This document shows positions 1-7,500 of a DNA stretch of 24,835 nt, in pieces. The notes beneath the pieces were generated by a model. It did not search any database and had not been told where the DNA came from. It saw only the letters and a list, made by a program, of their open reading frames with translations. Source of the DNA: Mesostigma viride. Taxonomy: Eukaryota > Streptophyta > Mesostigmatophyceae > Mesostigmatales > Mesostigmataceae. The first letter of the stretch is position 1. Each line of letters opens with the position of its first letter. The position numbers were made by a program, and so were the translations under genes. The stretch spans positions 1,420,176 to 1,445,010 of the forward strand of contig RPFO01000084.1 of assembly GCA_009746045.1 (NCBI GenBank). Reading direction: 5' to 3'.

Positions 1-1
1 C

Positions 2-554
2 AGCTTCGACATGGCAGATATCAGGTCGCCAATATCTCCGCCAGTGCGGGCGTTGCCCGGCCGGGATGGAAGCCCTCCAGCTGGCGTTGCATAGCCCGTC
101 TCGGTCCCCAGCAGCCGACCTACATATGTTTCGGTCCAGGTCCGCCACAGCCTGGTCGATCGCCCCAGGAGCGCCATCGTCCTCCCCAGCGCCCGCTCCA
201 CCATGCCCCGCCCCTCCGCTTCCACCTGCCGAAGGGGGAACACCCCCAGTTCCCACCGCACCTGCTGACACTGGTGGATCCGGCTCTGCAATAGCCTCCC
301 CCAGTTGCGCTGCTAGCACATCGGCCAGGGCCTCCTCCCCATCCCAGTCGCTGACAAACCCCCTTTCCTCCAGCACGTACGTCCATGACGTTCTTTGCAC
401 GCCCCGGAGTGAGCTTCTGGATCCGCTCTAGCCAGTTCCCCTCCCCTAGGATCTTCTGGACCGCAGTGGCGGCCTCCTTTGGGGTGCATCCCTCCTTGGC
501 TGCTTGCTTGAGTTTCGCTAGGAAATTCCGGTCTGGGGCTGTCACTGTGGTCAT
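2..554 (-). pseudogene. 5' part of an unidentified protein gene, frameshifted by a 4-bp duplication, running off the window
   Basis: I do not recognise the family. The start ATG at 554 (minus strand) sits in a Kozak-like context (CCCACCATGACC), with a TATA box about 110 bp upstream. The first ~58 residues are charged and probably helical (MTTVTAPDRNFLAKLKQ...), with a TPKEAATAVQKILGEGNW stretch. At 375-382 an ACGT is tandemly duplicated. Read as it stands, the frame turns into a Gly/Arg/Trp-rich tail ending near 120. If the duplicate is ignored, the frame continues as an acidic stretch (VLEERGFVSDWDGEEALADV) and then a Gly/Ala/Pro-rich linker, staying open to the window edge. The change from sensible acidic sequence to low-quality sequence at exactly this point supports a recent frameshift. 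A gag-like or ORF1-like mobile-element protein is possible but unproven. Confidence 0.5.
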
Positions 555-663
555 GGTGGGTTATACTGCTTGATGTGTTATCTTGCGTTTTGTTTTTTGT
601 GATGTGGTCACGTGAGGTTCTCAGGCAAAAGAAACAACCTGCTTCCCTAGAATGGAAGCCCAC

Positions 664-671
664 CTTTTATA
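664..671 (-). promoter_or_regulatory. TATA box of the minus-strand gene
   Basis: The minus strand reads GCTATAAAAGGTGGG, a near-ideal TATAAAAG element about 110 bp before the ATG at 554. Transcription would then start near 635-640, giving a 5' UTR of about 80 nt. A palindromic CACGTG (E-box/G-box) lies at 609-614, inside the expected leader. Upstream, 726-762 is an AT-rich run of A6/T6 blocks. Assignment rests on motif and spacing only. Confidence 0.55.
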
Positions 672-829
672 GCAACCACCTCTCCAGCCAACCCCTACCT
701 GGGTGGCTGGGGTACGGGTGCCAGCACAAAAAATATTTTTTCTAAAATTATTTTTTCTTTTGGTGCTATACGGCGTTGCATTCTCCGCTCAGCAGGTTAG
801 TCATAGATAAAATGAGCATAGCTCACCAA

Positions 830-1261
830 ATCCATCCATCCATCCATCCATCCATCCATCCATCCATCCATCCATCCATCCATCCATCCATCCATCCATC
901 CATCCATCCATCCATCCATCCATCCATCCATCCATCCATCCATCCGTCCGTCCGTCCGTCCGTCCGTCCGTCCGTCCGTCCGTCCGTCCGTCCGTCCGTC
1001 CGTCCGTCCGTCCGTCCGTCCGTCCGTCCGTCCGTCCGTCCGTCCGTCCGTCCGTCCGTCCGTCCGTCCGTCCCGTCCGTCCGTCCGTCCGTCCGTCCGT
1101 CCGTCCGTCCGTCCGTCCGTCCGTCCGTCCGTCCGTCCGTCCGTCCGTCCGTCCGTCCGTCCGTCCGTCCGTCCGTCCGTCCGTCCGTCCGTCCGTCCGT
1201 CCGTCCGTCCGTCCGTCCGTCCGTCCATCCATCCATCCATCCATCCATCCATCCATCCATC
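830..1261. repeat. Compound tetranucleotide microsatellite (ATCC)n-(GTCC)n-(ATCC)n
   Basis: About 28 ATCC units (830-945) pass into about 70 GTCC units (946-1226) and then about 9 ATCC units (1227-1261). One extra C near 1074 is the only phase break. The A-to-G change is at the same position of the unit throughout, so the central block looks like an expanded variant of the outer one. The repeat is open in several frames on both strands (Pro-Ser-Val-Arg or Asp-Gly-Arg-Thr repeats), but this follows from the lack of stop codons in the unit and is not evidence of coding. Confidence 0.97.
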
Positions 1262-1620
1262 GTTCGGAGGGGGGCGGTCATCAACGTTGACCACTGACAA
1301 GCCCAGGCTGGCAGGCACCTCCTGCCACCCCAGCAAACTCAGTCTAGGGAATATATAACAGTTGTGTAGATTAGTCAGGCTTAGCCTAGCATGTGGCCTA
1401 CGCGCATTAATTAATTAATTAGGAACATAACTCCGTTGGGAGTATCTGTAGCACATAGCCCAGAGAGGGGGCATATGAGCCTATAAGACATTCTAAGCTA
1501 CTTCCTGCAAGGGTGGGAATGTAAACGACCCTTGCTCTAGGTGCCCCAGGACACCTGCAGCCCCATGATCTATCAAGCTATGCCCAGCTAAGGGGGAGCC
1601 TGTCATGGGGGGGAAGATCG
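1262..1620. other. Non-coding spacer with small hairpins
   Basis: No gene is seen here. There is a short ATTAATTAATTAATTA tract at 1406-1421. A perfect 8-bp stem (GCAAGGGT at 1507-1514 with ACCCTTGC at 1528-1535) is followed at once by AGGTG...CACCT around 1539-1556. These hairpins lie just outside the foldback element that starts at 1621 and could belong to it or to an older insertion. Confidence 0.4.
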
Positions 1621-2072
1621 GCATAGCTATACAAGAGCTAGGGCATGGCTTCTCAGCAGATCGAGAGTGACTCCCTGCATGGGCACTGCATATTGAAATA
1701 AAGCTAGGCATCATCTGGAGTGTGGCTCATCATAGGCACACATGTACATGACTAAAAATGCTAGGCCTCAGCTGGTATAGTGCCTGTAGTAGGCGGGCAT
1801 GTACAATTTAGGCCACGGTCTAACTATTCTACACTATACTGCTGCTGTATTCCCCTAGGCTGGGGCGTCTGGGGTCGCTGGGGCTGCGTTGGTCTACGCG
1901 CATGTGCGCCCATAATGGCCCCCCATGGATGCATGCGCCTTTCAGAATGTAGCCTAGCCATGCCTACAATGGGATCCCCATGGATGTTGCATTAAGCATT
2001 TAGCCATGCTCTGCCTATGCAGAGAGTCACTCTCTGTTGAGAAGCCATGCCCTAGCGCTTGTATAGCTATAG
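1621..2072. mobile_element. Foldback / MITE-like element with long imperfect terminal inverted repeats
   Basis: The sequence at 1621-1680 is repeated in inverted orientation at 2017-2071. Shared blocks include ATAGCTATACAAG, GCTAGGGCATGGCTTCTCA and GAGAGTGACTC, with only a few differences. The inner arms (about 1681-1765 and 1935-2016) still match weakly, leaving a loop of about 170 bp. Similarity stops abruptly outside about 1621 and 2071, as expected for element ends. The size (about 450 bp), the absence of coding capacity and the foldback form fit a non-autonomous DNA element. No convincing target-site duplication is visible. The tip ATAGCTAT is itself palindromic. Confidence 0.6.
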
Positions 2073-2291
2073 AACGGTTTGCTGGGCAGCGACGCGGCGG
2101 TCCAGGCCAGGAGCGAGGGCAGCCGCAAGGTCTACCTTCGCCTCGTCAACGACACCCCCGTGCTCTTCATCGACGGTCAGCGCACGGATGTGCAGGCTCC
2201 TAACAAGCGGCCCAAGCCGGGCCGCCCCCGGCACGCCCCTGCTGCATCATCATCGTCCACGCACGTCCCGGGTATGGAGGGCGCCCGGTAA
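2073..2291 (+). pseudogene. C-terminal coding fragment with AT-hook-like motif, cut off by the foldback element
   Basis: A GC-rich frame runs from directly after the foldback element end to a TAA at 2289-2291. It has ordinary protein composition (KVYLRLVNDTPVLFIDGQRT) followed by a basic KRPKPGRPRH segment and a Ser-rich tail. The PKPGRPR core resembles an AT-hook, which binds the minor groove of AT-rich DNA. There is no start codon of its own: upstream, the frame hits a stop (2070-2072) inside the foldback element, so this looks like the tail of a gene whose 5' part was displaced. An AATAAA at 2342-2347 could be its poly(A) signal. The family is not recognised. Confidence 0.4.
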
Positions 2292-2717
2292 GGGCACACC
2301 CTCGCAGCCTCGCGCTACAATAGGCTTTGGGCATAGCCTTTAATAAACCTCCCCCTTTCCACCCTCATGTCGCACCGTGCGAGCATGATGAGGATGCAAG
2401 GTGGCCAGGCTGCCACGCCACGGTCAACCTTCCCGCCAATTTACCAGCCTCAAACGCCTCCTGGCCCGCCTTGAGCGGGATGAGGCCCAGTCGACACGCC
2501 GGCGACCCCAGCCAGGACGGAGACGACGCATATCCGTCCTGAAAGAAAGACTCCATGCGTTGACAAGCATTATAACCCCAATCGCCACCCTCCCCCTCCC
2601 CCACCCCCCCACCCCCCACCCCCACCTCCAGCACTACCCTTCTCCACCCCCCATCGGGCTTAATGCTCCGTGACTCCCCAACGGGAGCACGAGTCTAATA
2701 TAATAATGAATTAATTG
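2292..2717. other. Spacer with C-rich low-complexity tract
   Basis: After the coding tail come a small hairpin (AGGCTTTGGGCATAGCCT, 2321-2338) and AATAAA. A short basic Arg/Leu-rich reading frame (about 2401-2580) has charge patterning that could be a gene remnant, but nothing identifies it. From 2580 to 2660 there is a CACCCCC-type low-complexity tract. The end becomes AT-rich (TAATATAATAATGAATTAATT). No confident gene is seen. Confidence 0.4.
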
Positions 2718-2724
2718 TATAGCT

Positions 2725-2983
2725 ATTCTGATTTGGCACGCCGCAAAGGTGAAAACCATTTGCGTTCAGTGCCGGTCCGCGGAAAACGCGGAAAAACGCA
2801 ATCTGCAAATGAATCCAGGCCGGAATCGAATTGGGACCTCTCGCACCAATTTTGCTGACTATAGGACGGACGTCTCCGGATCCTAGGGCATCGCCAACTG
2901 ACACCGACAGTCATCCGCAAAAGTTCTCCTTTCCGGGGAGTGATGCAAGCCTTTCGGATTTGGTACTAGATAAATCATTCGAG
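2725..2983. repeat. Direct repeat copy 1 of the small element
   Basis: This 259-bp repeat starts ATTCTGATTTGGCACG and ends AAATCATTCGAG, and is matched by 3124-3386. It contains a small CCGCG-GAAAA-CGCGG hairpin (about 2776-2790) and the tRNA-like segment annotated separately. Confidence 0.9.
2815..2905 (-). ncRNA. tRNA-like (Pol III box) sequence, copy 1
   Basis: On the minus strand an A-box-like TCAGTTGG (2894-2901) is followed about 60 nt later by AATTCGATTCC (B-box/T-loop like). TAGGA...TCCTA can pair as an arm between them. A closer alternative A box is TATAGTCAG. The T-stem does not pair properly, so this is not a working tRNA gene. A tRNA-derived SINE head is the most likely reading. 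Confidence 0.35.
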
Positions 2984-3123
2984 ATCTGTGTGTAGGAGTA
3001 CTACACACGTGTCTGCACTCGAGACTTGTTCATGCAGTCTCGAACCGTGAGACGGGCTGAACACGGCTGGAACCTTCTTGAGAAGGGGGCGTAGCCGGTA
3101 CTATCGAAATCAGCCAAGCGTAT
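2984..3123. other. Hairpin-rich 140-bp core between the direct repeats
   Basis: Successive perfect stems are visible: GTGTGTAG/CTACACAC (2988-2995 with 3001-3008, 5-nt loop), CGAGACT/AGTCTCG (3020-3026 with 3036-3042) and CTTCT/AGAAG (about 3072-3083). This density of short stems in a segment with no ORF suggests a structured RNA or a replication or priming signal. No known ribozyme core was recognised. Confidence 0.45.
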
Positions 3124-3386
3124 ATTCTGATTTGGCACGCCGCAAAGGTGAAAACCATTTGCGTTCAGTGCCGGTCCGCGGAAAACGCGGAAAAACGCAA
3201 TCTGCAAATGAATCCAGGCCGGAATCGAACTGGGGACCTCTCGCACCAATTTTACTGACTATAGGACGGACGTCTCCGGATCCTAGGACATCGCCAACTG
3301 ACACCTACTACAGTCATCCGCAAAAGTTCTCCTTTCCGGGGAGTGATGCAAGCCTTTCGGATTTGGTACTAGATAAATCATTCGAG
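3124..3386. repeat. Direct repeat copy 2 of the small element
   Basis: This 263-bp partner of 2725-2983 has a few substitutions and a small insertion near 3305. High identity of the pair suggests a young insertion or gene conversion. It is followed directly by TATAGCTATATATA, into which retrotransposon copy A inserted. Confidence 0.9.
3214..3302 (-). ncRNA. tRNA-like (Pol III box) sequence, copy 2
   Basis: This is the counterpart of the first tRNA-like segment. Here the B-box is closer to consensus on the minus strand (AGTTCGATTCC, complement of 3221-3231) and the A-box-like CAGTTGG is at 3294-3300. Acceptor and T stems remain poorly paired. Confidence 0.37.
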
Positions 3387-3392
3387 TATAGC

Positions 3393-3406
3393 TATATATA
3401 TTAAAA
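3393..3406. repeat. Target-site duplication, left copy (retrotransposon A)
   Basis: TATATATATTAAAA here is repeated exactly at 4566-4579 on the other side of copy A. Part of the match could come from the AT-rich element tail, but TTAAAA is absent from the 3' end of copy C, so at least that part is a true duplication. Confidence 0.65.
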
Positions 3407-3411
3407 TTTGC

Positions 3412-4431
3412 CCTTTGCCCTTCGTCACCGCCATCCAGGAGGCCTATGCTGAGATCCAGCAGGCCTGTTCTCCCGTCCGTGCCGCTCAGGCGGTACAGCG
3501 CCACCTCCCTCGCGGCACTCCCTCGGTCGCCTCCGTTCAATCTCCCGCCGCATTCCCTGCTCGCGTCATCGATAAACACCAGAAAACCTACGCGGGTATT
3601 CTGCACACGGCTGATTGGATTGCTCTTTTCGCGGACCTCAACGCCCAGGGACGTGCGTGGCTGTTCTCGCTTTCCTTGCGGAGTGTGGGCTCGGCGTACC
3701 TTCGTGCTCTTCCCATGGCCCCCCCATTCGCCTTGGCTCCCAGCCACTACTCGGTGGCGCTCCGGCACCAGCTATTTGCCCCGCAGCCTCTTGTTCCGGC
3801 CGGGCGGCCTTGTGGTAGCTGTGGGCAGCCGCTGGATCCCACGGGGACTCACTACCTTGCCTGCATGGGGGGCCAACAGAATCAGAATTGGTATTTGTAT
3901 TTGCACACTGTCCTCCTGACGGTGGTGCTCGCCATGATTCGGTCGGTTTTCCCCCACGCGAACATCCGGTCCGAGGATGCGGATGGCGCTGCCTTCTATT
4001 CCCCCAACCACCGGCCTGACATCGTGGTGCTGGACTTTGAGGGGGGTGGCCGGCATCTGCTTATTGACGTTTCGGTGGCGCGGCCCTTGGCTCTTAGCCA
4101 CGTGGCTGGGGCCTCCCTCACGGCAGGTTACACGGCGGACCGGGCGGAGCGGGCCAAGCTCCTGGCCTACGGCGACGTCGGGCACCATCGTGTGGTGCCC
4201 TTTGTCCTGGAGGAGTTTGGGGCCATGGGGCCCCTGACCTCCGCCTTCTTCAAGGAGTGTTGCCGGCTCCGGGAGGATCGGCTGGACCTGGAGGGCCAGC
4301 GGGCCCCATGGTCGGCGCGGACCTGGACGTCATATTGGCGTCAGCGCTTGTCGGTGGCGCTGACTCGGGCCATGGCTGACATCATGCTCCGCCGTACGCG
4401 GGCTGATTTTGCGGTGCAGCAGGGCTATTAG
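3412..4431 (+). pseudogene. C-terminal part of retrotransposon polyprotein: CCHC knuckle plus restriction-like endonuclease
   Basis: This frame is open to TAG at 4429-4431 and corresponds to the last ~340 residues of the element protein. It lacks the reverse transcriptase and has no authentic start. Counting from codon 3415, a CX2CX9HX3C knuckle lies at residues 133-150 (CGSCGQPLDPTGTHYLAC). A PD-(D/E)XK nuclease signature follows, with RPD at 200-202, IDVSV at 217-221 and a downstream Lys near 248 (RAERAKLL). In R2-clade elements this endonuclease nicks the target DNA to prime reverse transcription. The tail is basic (MLRRTRADFAVQQGY). The frame is uninterrupted, unlike copy B, which shows that the family can encode an intact C-terminus. 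Confidence 0.8.
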
Positions 4432-4565
4432 GTTCCTCCCGTTAGGCGTTTCCATTGGTCTTATCGTAGTATAGAGCTTTGACATGGCTCTGTATATAGG
4501 TTTATAGCTGGGCGTTTGCTTTGGTTTGAGTGATTTCACTCTGCTGTAAGTAATTATATTTTTAA
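4432..4565 (+). other. Retrotransposon 3' UTR (copy A)
   Basis: About 130 bp follow the stop codon. They contain a perfect 6-bp stem GAGTGA-TT-TCACTC (about 4528-4541), then CTGTAAG and an AT-rich tail. A conserved stem in the 3' UTR is a usual recognition feature for the encoded reverse transcriptase, but that role is inferred. TGTAA is the common poly(A) signal of chlorophyte algae. Confidence 0.55.
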
Positions 4566-4579
4566 TATATATATTAAAA
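4566..4579. repeat. Target-site duplication, right copy (retrotransposon A)
   Basis: Exact match to 3393-3406. One base (C, 4580) separates it from the first satellite unit, so the original site lay at the very edge of the array. Confidence 0.65.
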
Positions 4580-4580
4580 C

Positions 4581-7500
4581 GGCAGGCGGTACCACCATTC
4601 CGTGGCAGCTTGGCCCAGTTTGCTACCGGCTGGCACACGTTTTCAGTGAATTTTGGGCTCCAGATTTAAATGCAACGTGCGGTTTGAGGCAGGGGAAAAC
4701 ATGCGTGGACGATAGGAATTATAGCACCGGCGGGCTTCAAAGTGCCGGACGGCAGGCGGTACCACCATTCCGTGGCAGCTTGGCCCAGTTTGCTACCGGC
4801 TGGCACACGTTTTCAGTGAATTTTGGGCTCCAGATTTAAATGCAACGTGCGGTTTGAGGCAGGGGAAAACATGCGTGGACGATAGGAATTATAGCACCGG
4901 CGGGCTTCAAAGTGCCGGACGGCAGGCGGTACCACCATTCCGTGGCAGCTTGGCCCAGTTTGCTACCGGCTGGCACACGTTTTCAGTGAATTTTGGGCTC
5001 CAGATTTAAATGCAACGTGCGGTTTGAGGCAGGGGAAAACATGCGTGGACGATAGGAATTATAGCACCGGCGGGCTTCAAAGTGCCGGACGGCAGGCGGT
5101 ACCACCATTCCGTGGCAGCTTGGCCCAGTTTGCTACCGGCTGGCACACGTTTTCAGTGAATTTTGGGCTCCAGATTTAAATGCAACGTGCGGTTTGAGGC
5201 AGGGGAAAACATGCGTGGACGATAGGAATTATAGCACCGGCGGGCTTCAAAGTGCCGGACGGCAGGCGGTACCACCATTCCGTGGCAGCTTGGCCCAGTT
5301 TGCTACCGGCTGGCACACGTTTTCAGTGAATTTTGGGCTCCAGATTTAAATGCAACGTGCGGTTTGAGGCAGGGGAAAACATGCGTGGACGATAGGAATT
5401 ATAGCACCGGCGGGCTTCAAAGTGCCGGACGGCAGGCGGTACCACCATTCCGTGGCAGCTTGGCCCAGTTTGCTACCGGCTGGCACACGTTTTCAGTGAA
5501 TTTTGGGCTCCAGATTTAAATGCAACGTGCGGTTTGAGGCAGGGGAAAACATGCGTGGACGATAGGAATTATAGCACCGGCGGGCTTCAAAGTGCCGGAC
5601 GGCAGGCGGTACCACCATTCCGTGGCAGCTTGGCCCAGTTTGCTACCGGCTGGCACACGTTTTCAGTGAATTTTGGGCTCCAGATTTAAATGCAACGTGC
5701 GGTTTGAGGCAGGGGAAAACATGCGTGGACGATAGGAATTATAGCACCGGCGGGCTTCAAAGTGCCGGACGGCAGGCGGTACCACCATTCCGTGGCAGCT
5801 TGGCCCAGTTTGCTACCGGCTGGCACACGTTTTCAGTGAATTTTGGGCTCCAGATTTAAATGCAACGTGCGGTTTGAGGCAGGGGAAAACATGCGTGGAC
5901 GATAGGAATTATAGCACCGGCGGGCTTCAAAGTGCCGGACGGCAGGCGGTACCACCATTCCGTGGCAGCTTGGCCCAGTTTGCTACCGGCTGGCACACGT
6001 TTTCAGTGAATTTTGGGCTCCAGATTTAAATGCAACGTGCGGTTTGAGGCAGGGGAAAACATGCGTGGACGATAGGAATTATAGCACCGGCGGGCTTCAA
6101 AGTGCCGGACGGCAGGCGGTACCACCATTCCGTGGCAGCTTGGCCCAGTTTGCTACCGGCTGGCACACGTTTTCAGTGAATTTTGGGCTCCAGATTTAAA
6201 TGCAACGTGCGGTTTGAGGCAGGGGAAAACATGCGTGGACGATAGGAATTATAGCACCGGCGGGCTTCAAAGTGCCGGACGGCAGGCGGTACCACCATTC
6301 CGTGGCAGCTTGGCCCAGTTTGCTACCGGCTGGCACACGTTTTCAGTGAATTTTGGGCTCCAGATTTAAATGCAACGTGCGGTTTGAGGCAGGGGAAAAC
6401 ATGCGTGGACGATAGGAATTATAGCACCGGCGGGCTTCAAAGTGCCGGACGGCAGGCGGTACCACCATTCCGTGGCAGCTTGGCCCAGTTTGCTACCGGC
6501 TGGCACACGTTTTCAGTGAATTTTGGGCTCCAGATTTAAATGCAACGTGCGGTTTGAGGCAGGGGAAAACATGCGTGGACGATAGGAATTATAGCACCGG
6601 CGGGCTTCAAAGTGCCGGACGGCAGGCGGTACCACCATTCCGTGGCAGCTTGGCCCAGTTTGCTACCGGCTGGCACACGTTTTCAGTGAATTTTGGGCTC
6701 CAGATTTAAATGCAACGTGCGGTTTGAGGCAGGGGAAAACATGCGTGGACGATAGGAATTATAGCACCGGCGGGCTTCAAAGTGCCGGACGGCAGGCGGT
6801 ACCACCATTCCGTGGCAGCTTGGCCCAGTTTGCTACCGGCTGGCACACGTTTTCAGTGAATTTTGGGCTCCAGATTTAAATGCAACGTGCGGTTTGAGGC
6901 AGGGGAAAACATGCGTGGACGATAGGAATTATAGCACCGGCGGGCTTCAAAGTGCCGGACGGCAGGCGGTACCACCATTCCGTGGCAGCTTGGCCCAGTT
7001 TGCTACCGGCTGGCACACGTTTTCAGTGAATTTTGGGCTCCAGATTTAAATGCAACGTGCGGTTTGAGGCAGGGGAAAACATGCGTGGACGATAGGAATT
7101 ATAGCACCGGCGGGCTTCAAAGTGCCGGACGGCAGGCGGTACCACCATTCCGTGGCAGCTTGGCCCAGTTTGCTACCGGCTGGCACACGTTTTCAGTGAA
7201 TTTTGGGCTCCAGATTTAAATGCAACGTGCGGTTTGAGGCAGGGGAAAACATGCGTGGACGATAGGAATTATAGCACCGGCGGGCTTCAAAGTGCCGGAC
7301 GGCAGGCGGTACCACCATTCCGTGGCAGCTTGGCCCAGTTTGCTACCGGCTGGCACACGTTTTCAGTGAATTTTGGGCTCCAGATTTAAATGCAACGTGC
7401 GGTTTGAGGCAGGGGAAAACATGCGTGGACGATAGGAATTATAGCACCGGCGGGCTTCAAAGTGCCGGACGGCAGGCGGTACCACCATTCCGTGGCAGCT

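Larger units (their letters stand above)
2725..3386. mobile_element. Small element with LTR-like direct repeats around a 140-bp core (TRIM / retrozyme-like or dimeric SINE-like)
   Basis: Two direct repeats, 2725-2983 and 3124-3386, are nearly identical; the main difference is a few bases near 2902-2912 versus 3301-3315. They enclose 2984-3123. The whole is bounded by TATAGCT(AT) at 2718 and at 3387, which can be read as a 7-9 bp target-site duplication. The total length is about 660 bp and there is no credible ORF. This form is seen in terminal-repeat retrotransposons in miniature and in retrozymes, which insert as slightly more than one copy of a circular unit (here 399 bp). The ends are not TG...CA and I found no hammerhead core. 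TATAGCTAT recurs elsewhere in the window, which weakens the duplication argument. Confidence 0.5.
3407..4565 (+). mobile_element. 5'-truncated RLE-type non-LTR retrotransposon, copy A
   Basis: From 3410 to 4271 I see no difference from 20232-21093 of copy B, with no gap. It then continues through the element 3' end as in copy C (24513-24816). Only the last ~1.15 kb of the element is present, as expected when target-primed reverse transcription stops early. Three bases (TTT, 3407-3409) at the 5' junction match neither the duplication nor the element and may be non-templated. The 3' end is an AT-rich (TA)n tract, not poly(A). Confidence 0.85.

Noticed and set aside
776-1336. Long open frames of Pro-Ser-Val-Arg or Asp-Gly-Arg-Thr repeats on both strands
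   Set aside because: They are produced by the stop-free tetranucleotide repeat in every frame; there is no flanking coding sequence.
2988-3123. Hammerhead ribozyme in the small direct-repeat element
   Set aside because: GAAA is present but no CUGANGA core partner was found on either strand.
4581-4750. CENP-B-box or Pol II promoter within the 170-bp unit
   Set aside because: No match to the CENP-B consensus; only weak TATAAT-like text on the minus strand, without supporting elements.
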